A stretch of DNA of 27,756 bases from an uncultured Flavobacteriales bacterium (GCA_913009535.1 CAJVXR010000011.1:1-27756); one strand, 5' to 3'. Counted from the stretch's first letter, positions 8,762-17,022 are shown. Numbers and translations are program-made. The notes: generated from the sequence alone by a model not told the origin.

Positions 8762-8769
8762 CAAATTTA
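8762..8769 (-). promoter_or_regulatory. Possible aspS -7 promoter element
   Basis: On the minus strand TAAATTTG fits TAnnTTTG and ends 18 bases before the aspS ATG, similar spacing to the DUF2141 promoter. No TTG is seen at the -33 position. It would let aspS be expressed independently of the regulated efflux genes. Confidence 0.35.
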
Positions 8770-8770
8770 A

Positions 8771-8791
8771 TAAGATATTACTTATATCTTA
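8771..8791. repeat. Perfect 8-bp inverted repeat at the end of the RND pump gene
   Basis: TAAGATAT (8771-8778) and ATATCTTA (8784-8791) are exact reverse complements around a 5-base loop. The hairpin straddles the pump stop codon and lies just upstream of the putative aspS -7 box. It lacks a T-run, so it may be a weak terminator, a stability hairpin, or an operator. Confidence 0.5.
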
Positions 8792-11700
8792 ATCTTATCC
8801 ACAATTTAAATTTCTCAATCATTAAAAATAGTGAAGGAACGACAAATAGAGTTAAAAAAGTAGCAACTACTAATCCTGCTATAACAGTTTTGGCTAAAGG
8901 TCCCCAGAATACAAAATTATCCCCTCCCATATAAATGTTTGGATTGAAGCTACTAAATAGTGTGTAGAAGTTAATATTAAATCCAATAGCTAGTGGAATT
9001 AATCCTAAAATAGTCGTGATTGCTGTTAATAATACCGGCCTTAGTCTTGACTTACAAGATTCTACAATAGATTCAAATTTTAATACTATTTCCTGCTTAT
9101 TATTCTTAGGATCTAATTTTTTTCTTTCTAAAAGTATTTCAGAATAATCCAACAAAACAACGCCATTATTCACTACTATTCCTGAAAGAGCAATTATTCC
9201 CATCATTGTCATCATTATAACAAATGGATTACCGCTAATAACAAGATGCCCAAAAACACCAATTAGACTTAAAAAAATAGCTATCATAATAATAGTCGGC
9301 TTACTTATTGAATTAAACTGATAAATAAGTAACAAGAATATTAGGCCTAAGCCTGTAAAGAATGCAGATATCAAAAATTTACCATTTTTGTTTTGCTCTT
9401 CAATTTGGCCAGTGTAATCTACATTTACATTATTTAATCCTTGTTGAAAATTTGACATTTCGTTCTCAATTTGAGAAACAATAGCTCCTGCGTCCGTATA
9501 ACCTGAAGATAACCCTGAATAGATTGTAACAATTCTTTTGAAATTTTTATGTTTTATTTCACTAAAGGTTGTTGTTTGAGATTTACTAGTAATTGAAGAA
9601 ATTGGTACTTCTTTAGTTTTTCCAGTTGAGGGATCTTTAAATGTTAAATTTTGATCATATAAAGAGTTTTCTGAATACCTATCACTATTATTGAATCTAA
9701 TATTTATATCATAATCTTCTCCATCTAATTTATAGACACCTGCCTTAGATCCAAATAAAGAGGTGCGTAATTGTTGCCCTATTTGACCAGCACTTATTCC
9801 TAATTCACCAGCTTTAATACGATCTACATTAATTAAACTTATAGCTCTAGATTTATTTACATCAATTTTTAGTTCTTCAATTCCTTGAATATTTCTTTTA
9901 TTGATAAACTCTGTAATTTCTTCAGCTTTTTTTATAAGTAAGGAGTAATCATCTCCTGTTAATTCTATATTAATTGGATACCCAACTGGAGGGCCTGATT
10001 GATTTTTTTCTACCGCTATTGAGACTCCAGGATATTTATTTTTTAACTGCTCTTGAATTTCTTTTCTAAGTAATCTTGAACTAACATCATTTCTAAATTT
10101 AAAATCTCTTAAAGTTAAAGTGATTTTAGCTCTATTAGGCATCTCAGAAGCAGTTCCAAGTTCAGTTTCTGGGTTTTCTGACCCTTCTCCAACTTGTGAA
10201 ACTAAACTTTCCACCATAAAATTATATCCAGACTTTTCCTTAAACTTATCAGAGTTTATTATTAAATAAACTTCTTTTTCTATTTTTTTTGCTATCTCAT
10301 TTGTTTTATCGATGTCAGTTCCTTCAGGATATTCGATATAAACTGTGATTTGCCTAGGATCTTCTTCTGGAAAAAACTCTATACTTGTTCTTTGAGATTC
10401 TATAGATTTCCCAAATCCATAAAAAGATAATGCCAAAAGAAGTGTAGCAGATAAAATTATTAAATAAGGTCGCTTACCTATTAGTATCTTTTTTAATGTA
10501 TTTTCATAGAGAGCATCAATTTTTGGCAATAATTTTTGTTGAAAATTGTTGGCAGCTTTTCTTAAAAACAATCTGTAAATCCAAAAATTAATTGCAACAA
10601 ATAGTTGTAGTGTACCTATAAATCTGTAAGTTTCTCCTGAATCCCAATCAAATAATCCATACCCCAAGAAAGCTAATCCAAATATTGTTAATACACTTGT
10701 AATTCTAATTATTCTTTTTAAAGGCATATTTGTGTCCTCAATCTTCATCATTTTTGAAACTAAAACTGAATTAAAAAAAATTGCTACAAACAATGATGAA
10801 CCCAATACGACAGAAAGAGTTATAGGGAAAAACACCATAAACTTTCCAATCCTTCCAGGCCAAAGCCCTAGAGGAATAAAGGCAGCTATTGTCGTTGCGG
10901 TAGAGATTATTATTGGAAATGCGATTTCTGATATACCTTTTTTAGTTGCTTCAATTCTATTTAGACCTTCTTTTTCCATTAGCCTATAAACATTTTCTAC
11001 AACAACAATTCCATTATCAACTAGCATCCCAAGACCCATAATTAGACCAAAGAGTATCATTGTATTTAGTGTATACCCAAGTGTGTCTAGTATAAATAAT
11101 GACATAAACATGGACATAGGTATCGCAAACCCAACAAACAAAGCATTTTTAAATCCTAGAAAAAACAAAAGAACAGTAACAACTAATACGATGCCAAAAA
11201 TTATACTATTTACTAAATCAATAACTTGGTTTTTAGTCAGTTCTGATTGATCGTTAGTTATACTAATATTTAAGTTTTTTGGAAAAACATCTTTTAGGGT
11301 CTTATCTACAATTTTGCGTGTTTTTTCAGCCGCTTCAATCATATTTTGTCCAGATCTTTTCTTTACATCTAACATTACAACAGCCTCACCATTTTCTCTA
11401 GCGAATGTTGTAGTTTCTTTTTCTTTAAAACTTACATTGGCAATTTCTTTTAGTAAAACTGGACTGTTAAACTCAGTTTTTATAACAAAATTCTCTAAGT
11501 CTATAGGCGAACTAATCTCACCAATTATCCTTAATGTTTTTCTCTGCTCACTCTCTTTTAAACTCCCAGCAGAAATAGAGATATTTCCATTTTGTATAGC
11601 CCCTATGACATCATAAAAACTAACTTTTGCAGCCATCATTTTATAGATGTCCACGGCAACTTCTATTTCTTTATCTAACGCCCCTCTTATGTCTACTTTC

Positions 11701-12251
11701 TTTATTTCACTTAGGCTCTCTATTTCTTTTTGTAATATTTCAGAGTATTGTTTTAGTTTACTAGTTGTATAATCGCCAGATATATTGATATTTAATATTG
11801 GCATTTCTTCTGTAAAATTTAAATTAAAAACACTTGGGTCCACTTTCACATTATTAAACATTGGCCAATCTTCGCTGGCTGTAGCAGTTTCAATTTCATC
11901 TTTTACTTTAAGCTTTGCTTCTAAAAAACTAATTTCATCATTAAACTCTATAATTATAATTGAAAAGTTTTCTTGAGATGAAGAACTAATTTTTTCAATA
12001 TTATTAAGTGATTTTAATTTATCTTCTAATGGCTCAGTAATTAACTTTTCTACGTCTTCTGAAGTATTTCCAGGGTAAATTGAGCTTACAAAAACTATAT
12101 TTTCTTTAATCTCAGGATAATCTTCTCTTGGCATATTAAAATAAGAACTAACCCCCAAAAATAGTATTAAGGCCATTAAAACATAAATAGTCACACTATT
12201 ATTAATAGCCCAAGAAGACGGTTTAAATTCTTTTTCTAGATTATTTTTCAA
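8778..12251 (-). CDS. RND-family efflux pump, inner-membrane transporter (AcrB-like)
   Basis: This proton-driven pump should export drugs or hydrophobic compounds through a channel made with the next two upstream genes. The 1157-residue protein is about 100 residues longer than AcrB. It has the first helix near 20-37, the PREDYPEI motif, two large periplasmic porter regions (about 40-340 and 620-950), and helix bundles at 345-500 and 960-1145. Helix 4 reads GMLVDNGIVVVENV, so the AcrB Asp407/Asp408 pair is D412-N413. The helix 10 Lys940 position is N1028 in GIVVNNGVVLLDY. Two extra hydrophobic segments lie at about 515-533 and 543-562, between the usual helices 6 and 7. The gene follows the fusion protein by 10 bases. 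The substrate is unknown. Confidence 0.93.
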   Translation of the reverse strand: MKNNLEKEFKPSSWAINNSVTIYVLMALILFLGVSSYFNMPREDYPEIKENIVFVSSIYPGNTSEDVEKLITEPLEDKLKSLNNIEKISSSSQENFSIIIIEFNDEISFLEAKLKVKDEIETATASEDWPMFNNVKVDPSVFNLNFTEEMPILNINISGDYTTSKLKQYSEILQKEIESLSEIKKVDIRGALDKEIEVAVDIYKMMAAKVSFYDVIGAIQNGNISISAGSLKESEQRKTLRIIGEISSPIDLENFVIKTEFNSPVLLKEIANVSFKEKETTTFARENGEAVVMLDVKKRSGQNMIEAAEKTRKIVDKTLKDVFPKNLNISITNDQSELTKNQVIDLVNSIIFGIVLVVTVLLFFLGFKNALFVGFAIPMSMFMSLFILDTLGYTLNTMILFGLIMGLGMLVDNGIVVVENVYRLMEKEGLNRIEATKKGISEIAFPIIISTATTIAAFIPLGLWPGRIGKFMVFFPITLSVVLGSSLFVAIFFNSVLVSKMMKIEDTNMPLKRIIRITSVLTIFGLAFLGYGLFDWDSGETYRFIGTLQLFVAINFWIYRLFLRKAANNFQQKLLPKIDALYENTLKKILIGKRPYLIILSATLLLALSFYGFGKSIESQRTSIEFFPEEDPRQITVYIEYPEGTDIDKTNEIAKKIEKEVYLIINSDKFKEKSGYNFMVESLVSQVGEGSENPETELGTASEMPNRAKITLTLRDFKFRNDVSSRLLRKEIQEQLKNKYPGVSIAVEKNQSGPPVGYPINIELTGDDYSLLIKKAEEITEFINKRNIQGIEELKIDVNKSRAISLINVDRIKAGELGISAGQIGQQLRTSLFGSKAGVYKLDGEDYDINIRFNNSDRYSENSLYDQNLTFKDPSTGKTKEVPISSITSKSQTTTFSEIKHKNFKRIVTIYSGLSSGYTDAGAIVSQIENEMSNFQQGLNNVNVDYTGQIEEQNKNGKFLISAFFTGLGLIFLLLIYQFNSISKPTIIMIAIFLSLIGVFGHLVISGNPFVIMMTMMGIIALSGIVVNNGVVLLDYSEILLERKKLDPKNNKQEIVLKFESIVESCKSRLRPVLLTAITTILGLIPLAIGFNINFYTLFSSFNPNIYMGGDNFVFWGPLAKTVIAGLVVATFLTLFVVPSLFLMIEKFKLWIRLRYK

Positions 12252-12261
12252 TTTCTTAAAT

Positions 12262-13416
12262 TTAGTTATTAATGATCTTCACTATACTGTTGTTTGTCAA
12301 TTTTCTCGCACCCTCGCTTACTACTTCATCGTTTGCGCTTAAACCTTTAAGAACTTCCACAAAGTCTCCATTATCTTTACCTGTTTGAATAATAGTTTTA
12401 GAAGCGTAAGACTTTCCTTTTTTATTGATAATTTTATATACATATTGATCATTATTACTATCCATACTTATATAATTTAACTTAACTAGAACTGCATTTT
12501 TATTGGTATAGTCGTTGACATTTATTTTTACGTTTAGGTTGGGTTTTATTTTATACTCATTGTGAGGAATGTCAGCCTCAATTCTAAACGTTCTATTAGA
12601 CGGATTTATAAAATTAGCGACTAATCTGATTTTAGATTTTAACGTCATGTTTAGCATTGGAGCTTCTATTGTTATTTCTTTTCCCTTGGTTATAGTGTTA
12701 ATGTAATTCTCAGGGACCTTAGAAACCACAAACATTTGTTCCATATTTACTAACAACATTAAATTTGACCTTCCAGGGTATACAACCTCACCTTGTTTTG
12801 CAATCACATTGTCAATAACACCAGAAAATGGAGCTTTAATTATTGTTTTATCTAGCTGTTTATTTAATTGTTCTATTGCCTTGCTTTGAGCGTTAAACAT
12901 AGATTTTGATTCTAAAAACTGAATTTCACTTCCTATTTTTTGATTCCAAAGCCTCTCTTGTCTTTCATATGTTGTCTTAGCTAAATTATAAGTAATTTTA
13001 AGTTGTGCTAACTGTTGCTTTAATCCGCCATCATCAATTGTAGCTAAAACTTGACCTTGACTTACATTTTCCCCACTTTTAACATAAATATTTTTAAGAA
13101 TTCCTGAAAATTCAGGATAAATAGAAATAATTTTATCCGATTTTACATCTCCTTGCAGTTGTACATAGTGTTTAAAAATTTCATTTTTTACATTGATAGT
13201 TGAAACAATCGGGAATTTAGAATTGTTTCCTAATTCACTCAATTTTTCATCAATAAGACTTATTTTTTTGTAAATCTCTTGTTGATTATCTGTAATTTCT
13301 TTTCTTTTTAGTTTTATTAAATCTATATCGTTAGAATTAATAACTTCTTCAATAGATTTATTATCACTCTGACAAGAGAAAATTAAAGAACTGATTATTA
13401 TAAATATTTTTTTCAT
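12262..13416 (-). CDS. Efflux membrane-fusion protein (HlyD/AcrA family lipoprotein)
   Basis: This is the periplasmic adaptor linking the RND pump to the outer-membrane channel. The 384-residue product begins MKKIFIIISSLIFSC, a lipoprotein signal with Cys15 as the lipidation site, so it is probably anchored in the inner membrane. A short helical region at about 30-70 comes first. A barrel-sandwich (lipoyl-like) half follows, with IISIYPEFSGILKNIYVKSGENVSQGQVLATI, then a helical hairpin (KITYNLAKTTYERQERLW to QLNKQLDKT), then the second half (IIKAPFSGVIDNVIAKQGEVV). Beta-barrel and membrane-proximal domains finish the protein. It lies 7 bases after the TolC-like gene and 10 before the pump. 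Confidence 0.93.
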   Translation of the reverse strand: MKKIFIIISSLIFSCQSDNKSIEEVINSNDIDLIKLKRKEITDNQQEIYKKISLIDEKLSELGNNSKFPIVSTINVKNEIFKHYVQLQGDVKSDKIISIYPEFSGILKNIYVKSGENVSQGQVLATIDDGGLKQQLAQLKITYNLAKTTYERQERLWNQKIGSEIQFLESKSMFNAQSKAIEQLNKQLDKTIIKAPFSGVIDNVIAKQGEVVYPGRSNLMLLVNMEQMFVVSKVPENYINTITKGKEITIEAPMLNMTLKSKIRLVANFINPSNRTFRIEADIPHNEYKIKPNLNVKINVNDYTNKNAVLVKLNYISMDSNNDQYVYKIINKKGKSYASKTIIQTGKDNGDFVEVLKGLSANDEVVSEGARKLTNNSIVKIINN

Positions 13417-13423
13417 AATTAAA

Positions 13424-14830
13424 TTAATTTTTAGAGATTTCAGATGTTAATGATTCTAATTTAGCCTTTGAGTTGATTATACTAAGCATGGATAACAAAT
13501 AACTTTGTTGTGATTTGTAAAGTTGAGTTTGAGCTTCTCTTAAATCAAAACTAGATGCTATCCCTTCTGTAAATTTAATTTGATTCTTTTTTTCAATTCT
13601 TTCAGCTAATTCAAGGTTTCTTTTCTTGTTGTAGTAATCTTCAATAGCAAATTGATAATTTCCTTTTGCAAGGGTAGTTTCAATACCCAACTTTTTTTCT
13701 AGTTCGTCTAATTGTAAATTCGATTTTTCTAATTCAATTTTTGCCCTTGTAATTTTAGATAATTGGTCACCAGAACTCAAAATTGGAATATCCATTTTAA
13801 GCCCAAAGATTGTAGATCCATACCATTTTTGTGACTTGTTAGTAAAGTTAAATTGATCTGAGTATCCTTGATAGCCTGTATTTAAGAAAGCATTTAATGT
13901 TGGTAATAGCTTAGTTTTTTCATAAAAAACCAAAAGTTCTTTAGATGTTTTATCATTATTCTTAATTATGTAATCTGCAGATTTTTTTGTGTCACTAGTT
14001 TTTGAAATTATTGATATGTCGATACTTTTGTCAATAAGATCTTCAAAGTTTTCAGTTAAATTAAGCTCTTGATTAATTTCTAATCCAAGGATAAGGTTTA
14101 ATAGCTGTGAAGCTAACTTTTGTTGCAGCAGTCCATTTTTCAAATTACTCTCTAAGCCTGATAATGTGATTTGTAATTGCTCCACATTTTCTTCTTCGGT
14201 AAGGCCATTTTCATATATTTTAATTACCTCATTTAGAGTATTCTCAACTATTTTTATATTTTTATTTATAATACGTACACTTTCTTTAGCCAAGAGTACA
14301 TTCCCATAAGATTCAATAGTGCTTTTTCTTAATTCAATTGATGTCTTGTTTCTTATACCTTCTTCAATGTCTACATAAATTTGAACAGATTTTACTCCTA
14401 CAAAATAAGACCCGTCAAAAACTAATTGTGTTAAGTTTATATTGCCGTTAATGGATTGTTTCGTTCCAAATTTTAAAGGGATTAATCCTTCTGGTTGATT
14501 AATGTTATTATTGTTTTGATCTACATTAAAATAATTATTCACTACATCAACAATGTTTTGTGTATTATCAAATGCTGCTGCCGGAATTAATGATACTTGC
14601 TGCTTTATCCAACTATTATAATTTATACTAGCATTTATTTTTGGTAACCCAATCGCAATTGTTTCCCGTTTAATTGCCTCAGCGGACTTGATTTGAAGGT
14701 CGGCAGATTTTAAAGTTGCATTATTAATTTGCGCATAATTAATTGCCTCCTCTAAACTTAAATTCATTTTATCGGTCTGAGAATAGACCGAACTACATAT
14801 AATTATAAAAAAGAACAGTATGTTTTTCAT
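13424..14830 (-). CDS. TolC-like outer-membrane efflux channel (OEP family)
   Basis: This is the outer-membrane exit duct of the tripartite efflux system. The 468-residue product starts with a signal peptide (MKNILFFFIIICSSVYSQ) and then the OEP N-terminal pattern LSLEEAINYAQINNATLKSA. Long helical stretches rich in Glu, Lys, Gln and Leu alternate with short strand-like segments, as expected for the two OEP repeats. The C-terminal repeat includes KFTEGIASSFDLREAQTQLY, the usual family motif. It starts one base after the tetR stop codon, which implies translational coupling to the regulator. The order regulator, channel, adaptor, pump is a common arrangement in Bacteroidota. Confidence 0.93.
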   Translation of the reverse strand: MKNILFFFIIICSSVYSQTDKMNLSLEEAINYAQINNATLKSADLQIKSAEAIKRETIAIGLPKINASINYNSWIKQQVSLIPAAAFDNTQNIVDVVNNYFNVDQNNNNINQPEGLIPLKFGTKQSINGNINLTQLVFDGSYFVGVKSVQIYVDIEEGIRNKTSIELRKSTIESYGNVLLAKESVRIINKNIKIVENTLNEVIKIYENGLTEEENVEQLQITLSGLESNLKNGLLQQKLASQLLNLILGLEINQELNLTENFEDLIDKSIDISIISKTSDTKKSADYIIKNNDKTSKELLVFYEKTKLLPTLNAFLNTGYQGYSDQFNFTNKSQKWYGSTIFGLKMDIPILSSGDQLSKITRAKIELEKSNLQLDELEKKLGIETTLAKGNYQFAIEDYYNKKRNLELAERIEKKNQIKFTEGIASSFDLREAQTQLYKSQQSYLLSMLSIINSKAKLESLTSEISKN

Positions 14831-14831
14831 A

Positions 14832-15440
14832 TTACATTTTTGATTGATTTAATAAAAATTTTTCTAATTTTTTTAATCCTAGTTTAGTAACTATAGCTCT
14901 AAGATGATACTCTGAATAATTTTCCATTAAAAGCGCTGGATTAAATGATTCTAATGGAAATATTTCTGGATTTTTTATCCCAATAATTCCATTGAAATAC
15001 AATCTTGATATTAGATCTGTATTTATTTTCTCTCTAAATATGCCAAGCTCAACTCCTTTTTCTAAACTTTTTTTAGTCGACTCCAATACGAATTCAAATT
15101 TCTTCTTCTTAAGCTCTTTATGAATTGATGGATAATATTTTTGTAGTTGATGATAAGGAGAGGTTTTTTCCCCTTTTAAGGAGTTCATTAAAAATATTTT
15201 TATATCATGGAGTTCATTAATTGGATCCAATGATTTAGTCTTAATATCTTTAATACCATCAGTAATCTTTTTAAATAAATGAGAAGTTCCAGCTTCAACT
15301 AAGCATGATTTATTATCAAAATAAGTATAAATGGTTTTTTTTGACATCCCTAAGTCATTTGCGATGTCATCCATGGTTACACTTTTGAAACCTAGGCTTA
15401 AAAAAAGATCTGTTGCTTTGTTTATAATTTCCTGTTTCAT
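14832..15440 (-). CDS. TetR/AcrR-family transcriptional regulator
   Basis: This 202-residue protein has the N-terminal TetR DNA-binding domain. The helix-turn-helix region, residues about 22-44 (VTMDDIANDLGMSKKTIYTYF), follows the family pattern closely. The remaining 150 helical residues would form the ligand-binding and dimer domain. It is probably a local repressor of its own efflux operon that is released by a pump substrate; this is inference from operon position. Its ATG overlaps the TGA of the DUF2141 gene (ATGA), and the channel gene starts one base after its stop. A possible operator is the 7-bp inverted repeat at 15908-15931. Confidence 0.92.
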   Translation of the reverse strand: MKQEIINKATDLFLSLGFKSVTMDDIANDLGMSKKTIYTYFDNKSCLVEAGTSHLFKKITDGIKDIKTKSLDPINELHDIKIFLMNSLKGEKTSPYHQLQKYYPSIHKELKKKKFEFVLESTKKSLEKGVELGIFREKINTDLISRLYFNGIIGIKNPEIFPLESFNPALLMENYSEYHLRAIVTKLGLKKLEKFLLNQSKM

Positions 15441-15877
15441 TTTAATTTTATTTTAATCTCAGAATTTTTAATTAATTCAAACGAGGCATCTTTAAAAGAT
15501 GGTTTTCCTAAAAAGCCCATAGCGTTATTTGAAAAACCATACTGTTCTGTTGGAATCCCAATTAAATTTTTATCCAGTTTTTTATTATCGTTAGAGTCAA
15601 TAAATAAACTTATTGCATAGATCCCTTCTTTTAAAACAATACTCTTTTTATATACACCTATATTAATATTCTCCACTACATTTTTCACCCATCTATTTCT
15701 TTGAACATCTTTTTCATCACTGTCATTCTCAAATGCGTCTGAATTATTATATATAGCCATATAAATTACTCCATCAATTTCAACATTATTTATTTCAATC
15801 TCTAAATTATAAGACTGGCTTAAACACACGCTTACTCCTGCAAACAATAGTATAATAGACAGAGTTTTTTTAGTCAT
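15437..15877 (-). CDS. Secreted DUF2141-domain protein, first gene of the efflux operon
   Basis: The chosen ATG at 15877 gives a 146-residue protein with a signal peptide (MTKKTLSIILLFAGVSVCLS, then Q). The frame is open up to 15925, but that extension crosses the promoter and carries charged and polar residues ahead of the signal, so I rejected it. The mature domain ends its first half with GIYAISLFIDSNDNKKLDKN and continues GIPTEQYGFSNN, the hallmark of DUF2141. The family's role is unknown; the domain is a small periplasmic or extracellular beta-sandwich-like protein. Its TGA overlaps the tetR start codon, so the two are translationally coupled. A link to efflux, such as binding substrate in the periplasm, is only suggested by position. 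Confidence 0.82.
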   Translation of the reverse strand: MTKKTLSIILLFAGVSVCLSQSYNLEIEINNVEIDGVIYMAIYNNSDAFENDSDEKDVQRNRWVKNVVENINIGVYKKSIVLKEGIYAISLFIDSNDNKKLDKNLIGIPTEQYGFSNNAMGFLGKPSFKDASFELIKNSEIKIKLK

Positions 15878-15894
15878 AATTTTAAATTGGAATA

Positions 15895-15926
15895 CAAATG
15901 TAGTTGGAAACTTTAGATACTGCAAA
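15895..15926 (-). promoter_or_regulatory. Promoter of the DUF2141-tetR-efflux operon
   Basis: On the minus strand TTTG (15923-15926), a 20-base spacer and TACATTTG (15895-15902) fit the Bacteroidota consensus TTG-N17-23-TAnnTTTG. The -7 box ends 17 bases before the chosen ATG at 15877, predicting a leader of about 14 bases. It is the best-formed promoter in the window. Confidence 0.6.
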
Positions 15927-15931
15927 AGTTT
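15908..15931. promoter_or_regulatory. Possible TetR operator over the efflux promoter
   Basis: AAACTTT (15908-15914) and AAAGTTT (15925-15931) are exact reverse complements with a 10-base gap. The pair covers the -33 element and spacer of the efflux-operon promoter, where a TetR-type repressor would be expected to bind. In such AT-rich sequence a 7-bp inverted repeat can arise by chance. Confidence 0.28.
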
Positions 15932-15976
15932 TTTAAGTTTTTTATTGATATAATTTACTCATGTAATTAAATACAT

Positions 15977-15984
15977 TATTTTTG
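15977..15984 (+). promoter_or_regulatory. -7 promoter element directly before the prenyl synthase start
   Basis: TATTTTTG matches TAnnTTTG and ends only four bases before the ATG at 15989. If this box is used, transcription should begin at or within a base or two of the ATG. TTTA at 15954-15957 lies 19 bases upstream, a poor -33 element. Confidence 0.42.
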
Positions 15985-15988
15985 CACC

Positions 15989-16960
15989 ATGTTAACCGTA
16001 AGTCAATACCGAGAAGTTTTTGTGGATTACCTTAAAAGTTTTCCGTTAAATAAAGAGCCTTTAAATTTATATGACCCCGTGTCTTATATTTTAACATTAA
16101 AAGGCAAAAGGCTACGTCCGATTTTAACTCTAATGGCAACAGATATTTTTTCTGACAACTATGAATCTGGATTAGATGCTGCTTTGGCTGTTGAAGTTTT
16201 TCATAACTTTTCCTTAGTGCATGATGATATAATGGATTCTGCTGATCTGCGAAGAGGAAATATAACTGTTCATAAAAAATGGAATATTAGTACAGGTATA
16301 TTATCGGGAGACGTAATGTTAATCAAAGCTTACCAGCTTTTTGAAAAATATGAAGGCAATGTTTTTGTTGATTTAGCAAAACTCTTTAGTAAAACTGCAG
16401 TTGAAGTTTGTGAAGGTCAACAATATGATGTGGATTTTGAGACAAGAGATGATGTTAAGATTGAGGATTATTTGAAAATGATTACTTACAAAACGGCTGT
16501 TCTTTTAGGTGCTTCTATGAAAATGGGAGCTATAATAGCTCAAGCAAGCAAAGAAGATCAAAATAAAATATATGATTTTGGTAAATACCTAGGTATTGCT
16601 TTTCAACTTCAAGATGATTACTTAGATGCTTTTGGAGATGAATCAAAATTTGGAAAAAAGATTGGTGGTGATATTTTAGAAAATAAAAAGACTTACCTCT
16701 ATCTAAAAGCTATTGAATTTCTTTCTTCGGAAAAAAGAATTAAATTAATTAAATTATACTCTAACCATAATAACTCTCAAGAAAAAATTGATAAATCTAA
16801 AGCTTTGTTTCTAGAAAGTGGTTCAGTTGATTTTACTATAACTGAGATTAAAAAATACACAAAATTAGCTTTTCAAATATTAGATTCTTTAAAAATATCC
16901 GAAGAAAAAAAGGAATTATTATATGAATTTGGAAATTCATTAATGGAGAGGAAAATATAA
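15989..16960 (+). CDS. Polyprenyl diphosphate synthase (trans-isoprenyl type)
   Basis: This enzyme extends allylic diphosphates with isopentenyl diphosphate. The 323-residue product has KGKRLRP near residue 38, the first Asp-rich motif DDIMD (79-83) in LVHDDIMDSADLRRG, and the second motif DDYLD (209-213) followed by the FGKKIGGDILENKKTYL region. All catalytic features of the family are present. Phe sits five residues before the first motif and there is no insertion in it, which suggests a short-chain product (C15-C20). Chain length is hard to read by eye and a longer product is possible. The start at 15989 is fixed because the next Met lies beyond the KRLRP motif. The product could feed carotenoid, quinone or cell-wall lipid carrier synthesis. 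Confidence 0.9.
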   Translation: MLTVSQYREVFVDYLKSFPLNKEPLNLYDPVSYILTLKGKRLRPILTLMATDIFSDNYESGLDAALAVEVFHNFSLVHDDIMDSADLRRGNITVHKKWNISTGILSGDVMLIKAYQLFEKYEGNVFVDLAKLFSKTAVEVCEGQQYDVDFETRDDVKIEDYLKMITYKTAVLLGASMKMGAIIAQASKEDQNKIYDFGKYLGIAFQLQDDYLDAFGDESKFGKKIGGDILENKKTYLYLKAIEFLSSEKRIKLIKLYSNHNNSQEKIDKSKALFLESGSVDFTITEIKKYTKLAFQILDSLKISEEKKELLYEFGNSLMERKI

Positions 16961-16965
16961 AACAT

Positions 16966-16993
16966 AGTTACTTATTTAAAAGTTACTTATTTA
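16966..16993. repeat. Tandem 13-bp direct repeat upstream of sucA
   Basis: AGTTACTTATTTA occurs at 16966-16978 and 16981-16993, a 15-base period. The pair fills the space between the prenyl synthase stop codon and the sucA promoter, ending at the expected -33 position. It may be a regulator-binding site; function is inferred only from position. Confidence 0.6.
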
Positions 16994-17014
16994 GTTAAAA
17001 TTTATATTTTTCAT

Positions 17015-17022
17015 TAACTTTG
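17015..17022 (+). promoter_or_regulatory. -7 promoter element of sucA-sucB
   Basis: TAACTTTG fits TAnnTTTG exactly and ends 26 bases before the ATG at 17049. It overlaps the GTG at 17022 that begins the longest open frame, which is one reason to take 17049 as the true start. The -33 region is poor (TTAG at 16991-16994, 20 bases upstream). Confidence 0.48.

Noticed and set aside
11314..11616. Plus-strand open frame opposite the RND pump gene
   Set aside because: It is antisense to conserved porter-domain sequence, with Ser/Phe-rich composition typical of a reverse-strand shadow. Open frames at 10732-10989 and 11785-11976 were dropped for the same reason.
15878..15925. Longer DUF2141 open frame
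   Set aside because: The extension crosses the promoter and would place polar residues before a clean signal peptide that starts at 15877.
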